Shown: one piece after another, positions 8,120-16,415 of the stretch
Position numbering within the stretch: the first letter of the stretch is position 1
Layout: every line of letters begins with the position of its first letter
Assembly (NCBI RefSeq): GCF_030464365.1
Contig: NZ_VCYI01000003.1
Span: forward strand, 149,370 to 213,369
DNA length: 64,000 nt
Source: Methanoculleus methanifontis
GTDB taxonomy: Archaea; Halobacteriota; Methanomicrobia; Methanomicrobiales; Methanoculleaceae
Direction: 5' to 3'
Translations under genes and position numbers: made by a program
Notes under the pieces: generated by a model
Databases searched by the model: none
What the model was told of the DNA's origin: nothing
Seen by the model: only the letters and a program-made list of their open reading frames with translations

Positions 8120-8838
8120 ACGGGTACTGGGACGGACCCAAACCGGAGCCGCAGGTAAGGACAATCGAGGAGATGCGGGAGGTTCTCGCAGATCCCGGCT
8201 GCACCTCCGACCAGCCTCTCTATTTTATGTACCGGGATCTCGCGAAGAGCGAGAGCGACCGGGAGTGGCTCCGGGAGCACCGCATCCGCTACGATATCAC
8301 CGTCATTCCTGCCCGGACGCTCTGCGGGGAGTACGTCAAGACGAAGGGGCATTACCACACCGAGAACCCGGCAGGAGAACTCTACCCGGAGATCTACGAG
8401 GTGCTTGAGGGGACGGGGCACTACCTTCTCCAGACCCGCAATGCCGACGACGTGGTGATGATCGAGGGAACCGCCGGCGACAAGATCCTGATCCCGCCGG
8501 GATACGGTCACGTGACGATCAACCCCGGAAGGGAGGATCTCGTGATGGCGAACCTCGTCTCGTCGGAGTTCTCGAGCAACTACGGCCCCTACACAGACCT
8601 GAAGGGAGCCGCCTACTACGAGATGGAGGGCGGGGCGCTCGTGAAGAACCCGCGCTACCCCGACGCCCCGCCGGTGCGCTACTGCAACCCGGTGGAGGTT
8701 CCGGAACTCGGGATCGAGAAAGAGGTCGGGCTCTACGATCTCGTCGGGCGGCCGCGATCGGTCGCGTTCCTGAACCACCCCGAGCAGTTTATGGAGATCT
8801 TCACCGACGTTACGGGTGGATGTCTCGTGATGCGGTGA
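8116..8838 (+). CDS. pgiA: Glucose-6-phosphate isomerase, archaeal cupin type
   Basis: Metal-dependent cupin isomerase interconverting glucose-6-phosphate and fructose-6-phosphate (240 aa). The metal-binding cupin motif is complete: KGHYH, then ELYPEIYE about residues 75-95, with GYGHVT supplying the later histidine. Its ATG overlaps the stop of the upstream surface protein by 4 nt, so they are co-translated. If the upstream regulator senses a sugar, as several TrmB proteins do, this pairing would make sense; that link is inference. Confidence 0.9.
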   Translation: MNGYWDGPKPEPQVRTIEEMREVLADPGCTSDQPLYFMYRDLAKSESDREWLREHRIRYDITVIPARTLCGEYVKTKGHYHTENPAGELYPEIYEVLEGTGHYLLQTRNADDVVMIEGTAGDKILIPPGYGHVTINPGREDLVMANLVSSEFSSNYGPYTDLKGAAYYEMEGGALVKNPRYPDAPPVRYCNPVEVPELGIEKEVGLYDLVGRPRSVAFLNHPEQFMEIFTDVTGGCLVMR

Positions 8839-8937
8839 AGAGAGAAGGGGGCGGCGTTGCAGAGAGGGTCAAGCGCCGTTCACCTCTACCACCAGCCATT
8901 CTTTAGAACATCGCACATCCTGTAAACGGATTTTCAG

Positions 8938-9136
8938 TGGATATCGCCACGCACTGCCCCTGCCCCTTGGGGCGGGGTGCGATGCTCCGAAGGAGCGGAG
9001 CATGAGCACCGCAGGTGCGAATGAGGAGGCCGAAGGCCGGGTGGGGTGGGGGTTACAGTGTCACCTTATGTTACAGAGACAGGGGAGGGGGGCGAACCCC
9101 CCTCCCCGTCAGCCCCTCCCCACGTGGCGATATCCA
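8938..9136. repeat. Hairpin-rich intergenic block flanked by 14-bp inverted repeats
   Basis: The 444-nt gap between pgi and the thiolase holds no convincing gene. TGGATATCGCCACG at 8938-8951 recurs as its exact reverse complement at 9123-9136. Between them lie several GC-rich hairpins, including CTGCCCCTTGGGGC near 8955-8972. Outside the block, GAATTCC-CTC-GGAATTC (9173-9189) is another perfect dyad. The arrangement resembles a small palindromic or MITE-like element, but no target duplication or transposase was seen. Confidence 0.45.
9082..9107. terminator. Strong 11-bp hairpin, possible bidirectional terminator or RNA structure
   Basis: GGGGAGGGGGG (9082-9092) pairs perfectly with CCCCCCTCCCC (9097-9107) around a CGAA loop. 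It lies between convergent genes (pgi on plus, thiolase on minus). No T-run follows, so it may act as an RNA stabiliser rather than a terminator. Confidence 0.45.
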
Positions 9137-9282
9137 GGACATATCGGTTGACGGGGTTACGCAAGTAGAACAGAATTCCCTCGGAATTCACTCTAAAAAC
9201 AGATTACTTCCGAAAACGTCCTTTCTGACGCTTCACCCTCGCAGTTGGTAGACACACCTATCCGCTATCAGGCTCCTCCTAC

Positions 9283-10173
9283 TCAGGATCGCCGAACCTC
9301 ATCAAGCACCTGGCACGTCCGGCAGATCTTCCCGCACGGCTCCCCGCACCGCTCGCAGATCCGAAGCCCCTCCCCCTCGGGTCTCTCCGCCCCCCGGAGG
9401 GCCTCGCCGAGGTTCACGAGCGAGTACTTCGTCGCCGGGTGACGGTAGGTGTAGTCGTCGAGGATGCCGCGGACGTCGCCCCGGAGAGCGTCGCCCGCGT
9501 AGGGGCAGCCCGCGAGGTCGAAGCCCTCGACGTGGAGGAAGGCGTAAAGCGCCACCTCGCGCTCCGGGATGTACATGAACGGCTTGATCCGGGGAACCAT
9601 CCCCTCCGCCTCCCGCATAGGACGGGTGAGCCGTTCCGCATCCCCCCGGAGGGCGTTCATCAGCACCGACTGGGCTTCGTCGTCCAGGTTGAACCCATAA
9701 GCGAACTTCGTGACGTCGTGTTCGCGGGCAATCCGGTTCATCAGCGCCCGCCGGAGCACACCGCAGTAGGAGCAGGAGAGCCCCGTCCCTTTCCGCGCCA
9801 CGATCTCGTCGAGCGTGATCCTGTATTCGTCGGCAAACGTTGCCGTCACCCAGGGGACGCCCATGCTCTCGGCAATCTTCCTGGCCTGGTTCGGGTCGCG
9901 GTAGCCGGAGATCCCCTCGTCCACCGTGATCGCCATCAGCCGCACGTCCCGGCGCTCACCGAGGAGCCGGCGGAGGAAGAAGAGGACAGCGCTCGAGTCC
10001 TTGCCCCCCGAGAGCGCCACCGCCACCGTGTCCCCCGACTCGATCCAGCGGTGCTCCCGGATCGCCCGCTTCGCCTTCGCCTCGAAATCCCGGTTGAAGT
10101 GATGCTCGCAGAGGTGCAGCCCCGAGTATCGCTGGAAAATGACCGCGTCGCGGCGGCACTTGCTGCACTGCAT
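9283..10173 (-). CDS. tRNA 2-thiolation enzyme, Ncs6/TtuA-like ATPase
   Basis: A 296-aa PP-loop ATPase of the TtuA/Ncs6/CTU1 group that thiolates uridine in tRNA. Visible are an N-terminal zinc finger (CSKC at residues 3-6, LCEHH at 21-25), the P-loop SGGKDS at 55-60, a catalytic CSYC motif mid-protein, GYNLDDEAQ-like NLDDEAQ, and a C-terminal cysteine cluster (ICERC, CGKICRTC). Length and motif order match archaeal members. Which uridine is modified (position 34 or 54) cannot be told from the sequence. It is divergent from rio2. Confidence 0.88.
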   Translation of the reverse strand: MQCSKCRRDAVIFQRYSGLHLCEHHFNRDFEAKAKRAIREHRWIESGDTVAVALSGGKDSSAVLFFLRRLLGERRDVRLMAITVDEGISGYRDPNQARKIAESMGVPWVTATFADEYRITLDEIVARKGTGLSCSYCGVLRRALMNRIAREHDVTKFAYGFNLDDEAQSVLMNALRGDAERLTRPMREAEGMVPRIKPFMYIPEREVALYAFLHVEGFDLAGCPYAGDALRGDVRGILDDYTYRHPATKYSLVNLGEALRGAERPEGEGLRICERCGEPCGKICRTCQVLDEVRRS

Positions 10174-10222
10174 GCGTTCTCGATCATCCTTTTATCGCCG
10201 CGCCACATAAATGGTGTAGAAG

Positions 10223-11080
10223 ATGCCTGTTCCTGCAGAATACGTGCGATCCCTGCATACCTACGAACTCCGGATCCTGCTCGCTCTCGAACGCCTCATG
10301 CGCCGGTACCGGTGGGTGCCGCTCGAGGTGCTCAAGTCGGCCACCAGGTTCTCGGAGTCCGAGCTCTCCTACCGCCTGGGCAGGCTGATGGCCATGGATA
10401 TGGTCCGGTACGAGAAGACCCCCTACGAGAGTTACGCGCTCGTCTTCAACGGCTACGACACTCTGGCCCTCCACACCCTCACCCGCCGGGGCACCGTCCA
10501 GGCGCTCGGGACGCTGATCGGGGTCGGGAAGGAGTCGGAGGTCTACGAGGCGATGGGCCTTGGAGTCGTGGTGCTGAAGTTCCACCGGGTCGGGCAGCGG
10601 TCGTTTCAGTCCGCCCGCGTAAAGCGCGGCTACATGCCGGAGGCCGGGCACTGCCCCTGGATATTCGCCTCCAGCAACTCGGCGAAGATGGAGTACGACG
10701 CTCTAAAGACCCTCCATCCCGCCGTCTCGGTGCCGCTCCCGATCGACCTGAACCGGCATATCGTGGCGATGTCGTTCGTGCCGGGCGTCAACCTCTCGCG
10801 GGCGACCCTCGAAGAGCCCGAATCGGTTCTCGACGAGATCCTCGACAACGTGCGGGAGGCCTACCGCCTCGGGATCGTCCACGGTGATTTGAGCGAGTTC
10901 AACGTCATGGTCGACGAAGGGCAGTGCTGGCTGATCGACTGGCCGCAGTGGGTGGAGACCGCCCACCCGAACGCCGGCGAGATCCTCAACCGGGACATCG
11001 AGAACATCCTCCAGTACTTCAAACGGAAATACGGCCTCGAGTACGCGTTCGACGAAGCACTGGCAAGGGTGGTGGAGTGA
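10223..11080 (+). CDS. rio2: RIO2 atypical serine kinase/ATPase
   Basis: Ribosome-maturation kinase of the RIO2 family (285 aa), acting on the small subunit. Residues 1-90 form the RIO2-specific winged helix. The nucleotide-binding loop GKESEVYE is at about 102-109, the catalytic loop HGDLSEFN at 220-227 and the metal-binding LIDWPQ at 237-242. All key residues are present. The stop overlaps the GTG start of the DUF460 gene by 4 nt, so both are made from one transcript. Confidence 0.93.
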   Translation: MPVPAEYVRSLHTYELRILLALERLMRRYRWVPLEVLKSATRFSESELSYRLGRLMAMDMVRYEKTPYESYALVFNGYDTLALHTLTRRGTVQALGTLIGVGKESEVYEAMGLGVVVLKFHRVGQRSFQSARVKRGYMPEAGHCPWIFASSNSAKMEYDALKTLHPAVSVPLPIDLNRHIVAMSFVPGVNLSRATLEEPESVLDEILDNVREAYRLGIVHGDLSEFNVMVDEGQCWLIDWPQWVETAHPNAGEILNRDIENILQYFKRKYGLEYAFDEALARVVE

Positions 11081-13029
11081 AGGTCTTCGGGATCGACATC
11101 ATCAAAGGTTCGGTTCGTTCCCGTACCCGGCGGCCTGTCTACGCGCTCGCCCGGGTGGAGGACGGCGAGGTCCAGGGTGTCGAGGAGGTGACCGGGTTCC
11201 GGCTCCAGCGCCTCCTCGCCACCGAAGAGCCCGACATCCTCGCGGTGGACAGCCTCCAGGAGGTCGCCGCCGACCAGCGCGAACTCCACGTATTCCTCCA
11301 GTCGCTCCCGCCCGCAACAAAACTCGTCCAGGTGACCGGCGGCGAGAAGAAGGAGAGTCTCGGGAAGGTCGCCGCCCGCTACAACATCAGTTTCAACAAG
11401 TTCGACCCCTACGCCGAGGCCCGGACCACCGCCCGGGTGGCCGCGCTCGGGGCCGGCGTCGAGGTGATCGCGTTTGAGAACACCACCGACATCGTGGTGA
11501 GCAGGCACCGCTCGCCCGGCCGGGGCGGGTGGAGCCAGAACCGCTATGTCCGGAAGATCCACGGCGCTGTGCTGCAGAAGGCCCGGGAGATCGAGGGGCG
11601 GCTCCGCGGTGCCGGGCTCGACTACGAGAAGAAGGAGACGAAGGCCTTCGGCGGGTTCTCAAGGGTCGCCTTCCGGGTCAAGGCTCCCCGGGAGATGGTT
11701 CCAGTCCACTCCTCCCGCGGCGCCGACGTCCAGGTGCGGGTGGCAGGAAGGCAGCTCGACCGGATACGGTTCGAACCCCTCTCCGGCCGCCCCCGCTACC
11801 TGATCGTCGGGCTCGACCCGGGGACGACCACCGGCATCGCTGCCGTGGACCTTGACGGGAACCTGGTCCTCCTCACGAGTTCCCGGCAGATGACGATGTC
11901 CGATATCGTCGAGGAACTCTATCGTGCGGGAAAACCGCTCATCGTTGCCTCCGATGTCCAGCAGATGCCCTACTCGGTCGAGAAGATCCGGCGGGCGTTC
12001 AACGCCATCCCCTACACCCCGAAGCAGTCGCTCTCGGTGGAGGCGAAGTACGACCTGACCGCCCCGTTCTCTTACACGAACGACCACGAGCGCGACGCCC
12101 TCTCGGCGGCGCTGGACGCCTACCGGAGCCTCCAGAACAAGTTCAGGAACATCGCGAAGAGAGTGGGGGCGGGCTACGATCTCGACGAGGTGCGGGCGCG
12201 GGTGCTCCGCGGCCAGCCGCTCGACACCGTTCTTGCAGACCTGCAGGGGGTTCCGGCGGCGAAGAAGGAGGCGAAACCGGCGGCGGAGACCGAGCCGGAG
12301 CGGCCGGTCGAGGACGAGCGGGTGATGGCGCTCGACGGGATGGTGAAAAGGCTGCGCAGTTACGTGCAGGAACTGCAGGACGACCTCCGCGAACGCGACC
12401 GGGAGGCGGAGCAACTGCGGCAGGACGTGCGCCGGGCCCGTTCCGCGGCCGAGCGAAAGATCCGTCGGGACGCGGAACTGGCGGCGAAGGACGCGGCCAT
12501 CGAGAGCCTGCGCGAACAGCTCCGGGGCGAGCGGCGGCGATCCCGGCGGCTGAAGAAACGCCTGGAGCGGATGCAGAAGGTCGCGAAACTCGAGGTCTCG
12601 GAAGATTACACCCCGCTCAAGGTGCTCGACTCCCTCACCCGCGAAGCGGTGCGGGCCCTCCAGGAGGAGATTGGCATCGCCGGAGAAGACGTCCTCTACG
12701 TCCCCCGGACTCACGGCTGGGGCCGCGGCGTGGTGAAGGACCTCGCGGGAACGGGCGTGCGGGCGCTGGTCGTCGGCGGGGAACCGCCCGACCCGCACCT
12801 GATCCGGGCCGCCCGGGAGTCCGATCTGCCCCTCCTCCCCGCGGAGACCGTCAGGCCGGAGATCCGCGGCAGGACCGGGGCGGCACTGACCGGTGCCCTC
12901 GATGAGGCGATCGCGGAATGGGAGGAGGAGCAAAAGGAATTCCGGCGCGAGCAGGAAGCCGAGCGGGTCGAGTATCTCTTCAAGGAGTACCGGAGCGAGC
13001 GGGAGAAGGAGGTGCGCCGCGGTGGATGA
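11077..13029 (+). CDS. DUF460 (COG2433) RNase H-fold protein with coiled coil
   Basis: A 650-aa archaeal protein of unknown exact role. An N-terminal domain (1-230) is followed by an RNase H/RuvC-like segment beginning VGLDPGTTTGIAAVD near residue 245, then ASDVQ and NDHERDALSAA, which place acidic residues where a RuvC-like nuclease would have them. Residues about 400-510 are a long charged coiled coil. A C-terminal region (530-650) ends in another charged helix. The GTG start overlaps the rio2 stop, and the gene overlaps thiL by 8 nt. Nuclease activity is inferred from fold motifs only. Confidence 0.85.
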   Translation: MKVFGIDIIKGSVRSRTRRPVYALARVEDGEVQGVEEVTGFRLQRLLATEEPDILAVDSLQEVAADQRELHVFLQSLPPATKLVQVTGGEKKESLGKVAARYNISFNKFDPYAEARTTARVAALGAGVEVIAFENTTDIVVSRHRSPGRGGWSQNRYVRKIHGAVLQKAREIEGRLRGAGLDYEKKETKAFGGFSRVAFRVKAPREMVPVHSSRGADVQVRVAGRQLDRIRFEPLSGRPRYLIVGLDPGTTTGIAAVDLDGNLVLLTSSRQMTMSDIVEELYRAGKPLIVASDVQQMPYSVEKIRRAFNAIPYTPKQSLSVEAKYDLTAPFSYTNDHERDALSAALDAYRSLQNKFRNIAKRVGAGYDLDEVRARVLRGQPLDTVLADLQGVPAAKKEAKPAAETEPERPVEDERVMALDGMVKRLRSYVQELQDDLRERDREAEQLRQDVRRARSAAERKIRRDAELAAKDAAIESLREQLRGERRRSRRLKKRLERMQKVAKLEVSEDYTPLKVLDSLTREAVRALQEEIGIAGEDVLYVPRTHGWGRGVVKDLAGTGVRALVVGGEPPDPHLIRAARESDLPLLPAETVRPEIRGRTGAALTGALDEAIAEWEEEQKEFRREQEAERVEYLFKEYRSEREKEVRRGG

Positions 13030-13888
13030 ACGAGGCCTGCACCAACTGATCGGGACGATCATCGACCCGGAGCGACTCGAGGACGACTGCGCCGTCATCC
13101 CCTGTGGTGACCGTCTGATGGTCGCGAGCACTGATATGCTCCATGAGACGACCGATTTCCCCATCGGGATGACCGGGTGGCAGATGGGCTGGATGGCGAC
13201 GGCGGTCACGCTCTCGGACGTCGCGAGCATGGGCGCGGCGCCGGGCGAGGTGCTCCTCGCGGTCGGCCTTGATACGCCGGAACGGCTCCGCGGGATCATG
13301 GAGGGCGCCCGGGACTGCTGTACGAGGTTCGGCGCCGAACTCGTGGGCGGCGACCTCGACGCTCACCAGGAACTGACGATCGTGAGCACGGGGCTCGGGC
13401 TCGTCGCCCCGGAACATCTCGTCCGGAGGCGGGGGGCGCGGCCGGGCGACGTCATCGCGGTCACCGGCCCGCTCGGGGAGGCCGAGGCCGCTCTCGCCGG
13501 CTACGACCGGCACGTAAAGGAACTCCTCGAACCGCAGCCCCGGGTTCGAGAGGGGCAGGCGCTCGGCCGTGCTGGGGTCTCGGGGATGATGGACATCTCC
13601 GACGGCCTTGCGCTCTCCCTCCACGATCTCCTGGCGGTGAACGACTGCGGGTTTGCCGTCGATACCGCCCGCCTCCCGCTCCCGGCAGGCGTCCCGGAGG
13701 ACGAGGGGCGGGAGCTTGCCCTCTACGGCGGGGGGGACTTCGAACTCCTCTTTACCGCTCCTCCCGACATCCTTCCGGTTCCGGGGGTCGAGGCGCACGT
13801 CATCGGCGAGGTCATACCGGAGCGGACGGTCCTCGCGGACGGAGAGCCGCTCGAACGCCGGGGCTACCTGCACGAGTGGAAGGGCTAG
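13022..13888 (+). CDS. thiL: Thiamine-monophosphate kinase
   Basis: ThiL phosphorylates thiamine monophosphate to thiamine pyrophosphate (288 aa, slightly short but complete). Motifs seen: DDCAV near residue 21, STDMLHETTDFP near 38-49, VGGDLD mid-protein, MMDISDGL near 190, and GGGDFELLFT near 238. The GTG at 13022 is chosen because GGAGGTG lies 6 nt upstream and the protein then begins as expected. It overlaps DUF460 at its start and the convergent YhfC-like gene by 4 nt at its end. Confidence 0.92.
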   Translation: MDERGLHQLIGTIIDPERLEDDCAVIPCGDRLMVASTDMLHETTDFPIGMTGWQMGWMATAVTLSDVASMGAAPGEVLLAVGLDTPERLRGIMEGARDCCTRFGAELVGGDLDAHQELTIVSTGLGLVAPEHLVRRRGARPGDVIAVTGPLGEAEAALAGYDRHVKELLEPQPRVREGQALGRAGVSGMMDISDGLALSLHDLLAVNDCGFAVDTARLPLPAGVPEDEGRELALYGGGDFELLFTAPPDILPVPGVEAHVIGEVIPERTVLADGEPLERRGYLHEWKG

Positions 13889-14670
13889 GTCGCCGCCCTT
13901 ACCCCCATCCGCCGCCACTCCCAGAGGATATACGCGAGGGCGAGCACCGCAAAGACGAAGATCACCGCCTCGGTCACCAGGATCCCCTGCGTCTGCGCGA
14001 GATAAACGGCGGCGGCGTCCACGGCGGCGTGCCAGAGGACGGCAAGCGCGAGGAGGGCCTTTCTGCCGTAGACAACGGCGGCAAGCACCATAAGCGACCA
14101 GGCGATATGCAACGTGATCGTCATCATCCGCTCGGCGAGACCGGGCAGGATGTCGAGCGGCGTGAGGGCCTGGACGGCCTCGATCTCTGCCTGGATGGCA
14201 GGATCGTCGGGCAGGGGGATCGCTCCCCCGTCGCCTGTGAGAAGGATGTAGGAGACCATGCTCGTGAGCACCAGGAGCGCGACGAAGATGCTCTCGATGC
14301 CGCCCCACCCGGCCCCGAATTGGAGGGCATTCTCCCGGGTGAGCGCGATCTCACGTCGCCCGAAGTAGTAGCGGTAGACGAGATAGCGCCCGATCTCCTC
14401 GAAAAGCCCGGCCATGAGGCCGAGGTAGACAGCGAGGCCGGCAAGGGCCACTGTTATCCCGGACGGCAGCAGTGCGAAATAGAGCGGATTCTGTGTAACG
14501 AGGACGAGCGGCGCGTGGACGATCTGTACGGCGATGAAGAAGAGGGCGCCGAGCACGAAAATCCGCCATGGGGCGCCGAACCTCCTGGCAATCCAGTATC
14601 CGAGCGCGAGCGGGACGGCGATCTCAAGCAGGGCGACGCCGGCGAACGTGGCGACAACGAGCGGATCCAT
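13885..14670 (-). CDS. YhfC-family membrane protein (putative intramembrane protease)
   Basis: A 261-aa polytopic protein with about seven hydrophobic helices. Conserved membrane motifs include FEEIGRYLVY near residue 90, a GWGGIES segment near 122, an H near the HIAWS motif and a late WHAAVD. This Glu/His pattern is that of the YhfC/PrsW-like group of putative intramembrane metalloproteases. The substrate is unknown. It is divergent from the acyltransferase; an AT-rich stretch containing AAATATTTAA lies between them. Confidence 0.75.
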   Translation of the reverse strand: MDPLVVATFAGVALLEIAVPLALGYWIARRFGAPWRIFVLGALFFIAVQIVHAPLVLVTQNPLYFALLPSGITVALAGLAVYLGLMAGLFEEIGRYLVYRYYFGRREIALTRENALQFGAGWGGIESIFVALLVLTSMVSYILLTGDGGAIPLPDDPAIQAEIEAVQALTPLDILPGLAERMMTITLHIAWSLMVLAAVVYGRKALLALAVLWHAAVDAAAVYLAQTQGILVTEAVIFVFAVLALAYILWEWRRMGVRAAT

Positions 14671-14739
14671 AGGGGCAGAATATTTTGACTAAATATTTAA
14701 CGATTGTCACTGTATAGTGAGGAAAGGATCCCGATAGCC

Positions 14740-15846
14740 ATGAAAACAGAGCGCCCGGGGGCGGTCACCGAAGGCGGGAGCGTTCCGGGAGGCCGGTTCT
14801 CCAACAACTTCGATTTCCTGCGGTTCGCGGCGGCGGCGATGATCGTCTTTGCGCACGCCTACTCTCTCAGGCTCGGTTATGTCGGGATGGGGATGTATGA
14901 CCCGGTCACACTCGTGGCGCAGGCAGGGCTCGCCGCCCTCCTCGTCACCAGCGGCTACCTGATCGCGATGAGCTGGGAGTCGACCGCATCGCCGCTCCGG
15001 TTCGCCTGGAAACGGTTTCTCCGGGTGGTTCCGGGTCTCGCCATCGCGATCTTCATCACGCTCTTCGTCATCGGCCCGCTGATGACGTCCCTTCCCCCGG
15101 GAGAATACTTCGCCGCCCTCTTCTCTCCGGCGGGCCTCGCTACCGCGCCGTTCTTCGAAGACGGATCGGCGATAGGCCTCTTCCAGGACAACCCGTGGAC
15201 TTACGTCAACGGGTCGCTCTGGACGATACCCGTCGAGGTTCTGATGTACGGGGTCGTCGCGGCACTCGGGATCGCCGGGCTCCTGCGCCGGTGGGGCGCC
15301 TTCGCTGCCCTTGCCGCAGTAAACATCCTGGTCTGGATGTACTGGTTCGACGATCCCCGGATGGCGAAGGTCCGGTTCACCCTCTACTTCCTCGCCGGGG
15401 CCTTCCTCTACCTTCACCGCCACCGCATCGCCTACCAGCCGGTCGTCGCCGGGGCGCTGCTCCTGCTGCTCGGGTTCTCGGTGCTGACCCCCTATGTGAC
15501 CGTCGCCGGGATGATTGCCATCCCGTACCTCACCATCTACGCCGCACACATCCCGATCCCGTTCCTGAGCACCTTCGGGAGACCGGGCGACTTCTCCTAC
15601 GGCATCTACATCTACCACTACCCGGTTCAGCAGGCGCTGATCCAGGTCACGGCAAACGCGCTCCTCCTCCCGGCGCTCTTCGGGCTCTCGTTTGCGGTGA
15701 CGTTTGCTCTCGCGTTCCTCTCCTGGCACGTCATCGAGAAGCCGGCTCTCGCGGCAAAGAACCTCGGCGCCGACGACCTGCGGCGGAGACTCAGGGTTCC
15801 GTCCCTTCCGGCGTTCCTCACTGCCTGGTGGATTGCCCGAAAGTGA
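14740..15846 (+). CDS. Membrane acyltransferase (acyltransferase 3, OafA/YrhL type)
   Basis: A 368-aa integral membrane O-acyltransferase with about ten hydrophobic helices. The N-terminal FDFLRFAAA and FAHAYSL segments contain the conserved Arg and His of the family. It probably acetylates or acylates a cell-surface glycan. The ATG at 14740 is preferred to a TTG 36 nt upstream because GAGGAAAGG sits before it. The 3' end overlaps the broken gene on the other strand by 29 nt. Confidence 0.85.
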   Translation: MKTERPGAVTEGGSVPGGRFSNNFDFLRFAAAAMIVFAHAYSLRLGYVGMGMYDPVTLVAQAGLAALLVTSGYLIAMSWESTASPLRFAWKRFLRVVPGLAIAIFITLFVIGPLMTSLPPGEYFAALFSPAGLATAPFFEDGSAIGLFQDNPWTYVNGSLWTIPVEVLMYGVVAALGIAGLLRRWGAFAALAAVNILVWMYWFDDPRMAKVRFTLYFLAGAFLYLHRHRIAYQPVVAGALLLLLGFSVLTPYVTVAGMIAIPYLTIYAAHIPIPFLSTFGRPGDFSYGIYIYHYPVQQALIQVTANALLLPALFGLSFAVTFALAFLSWHVIEKPALAAKNLGADDLRRRLRVPSLPAFLTAWWIARK

Positions 15847-16288
15847 CGGACGCGAAAACCTCTTCGAGGATCTCGACCACATCTCTGACGCAGCGGGGGC
15901 AGATCGTCCGGGTGAGGTTCTGTTCGCGTGCCCGGGCAAGCCCTTCGCCGGTCGAGAGATCGCACCCGAGGAGTCCGGTGCAGGAGATGGTGCCGTTCTT
16001 CTCGACAAAACGGGTGACGAACTCCCGGGTGATGTCATAGGTCAGGTCTTTCGCCTCTTTCTCTTCGGGGCCGGTGCTCCCGAACAGGAGCCCGATGACG
16101 AGGATCACCCCCGAGACCGCTCCGCACATGCCGTTGGTATTCGCCACCCCGGCGCCGAACCCCGTGGCCGCACGGAGGATGACCTCTTTGGGAACCCCGG
16201 CGTCGCCCGCAAAAACCGAGCCGACTGGCTGTGCACAGTTTTAGCCCTGCATGAAGTGGGAGACCGCCTCGTCCGCCCTGATGCCCAT
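15818..16288 (-). pseudogene. C_GCAxxG_C_C family redox protein with in-frame stop
   Basis: Read from ATG at 16288, codon 16 is TAA (16243-16241), exactly where the family consensus GYNCAQ has Tyr. The reading frame then continues without a break: NCAQ, a glycine-rich GFGAG, NGMCGAVSG, LLGCDLS and CPRC, ending at 15818. All conserved cysteines are present on both sides of the stop. A GGATCAC ribosome-binding site precedes the upstream ATG. Either a single-base nonsense mutation (TAC/TAT to TAA), a sequencing error, or a shortened protein restarting at GTG 16147 (109 aa, lacking the first Cys) would explain it. Confidence 0.8.
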
Positions 16289-16415
16289 GTGATCCGGAGA
16301 TTACGCACCGTGGGTCGTCAACCTTCCGCAGCAGAACCCGATGCCGGAATGGTTTAAGAGCCCGCCCGAGAAAGTAGACGTATTCCGGGAATCCTTTCCC
16401 GGGCAGGGGCAAACC

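Noticed and set aside
11659..13299. 546-codon minus-strand frame opposite DUF460/thiL
   Set aside because: Shadow of two recognised genes.
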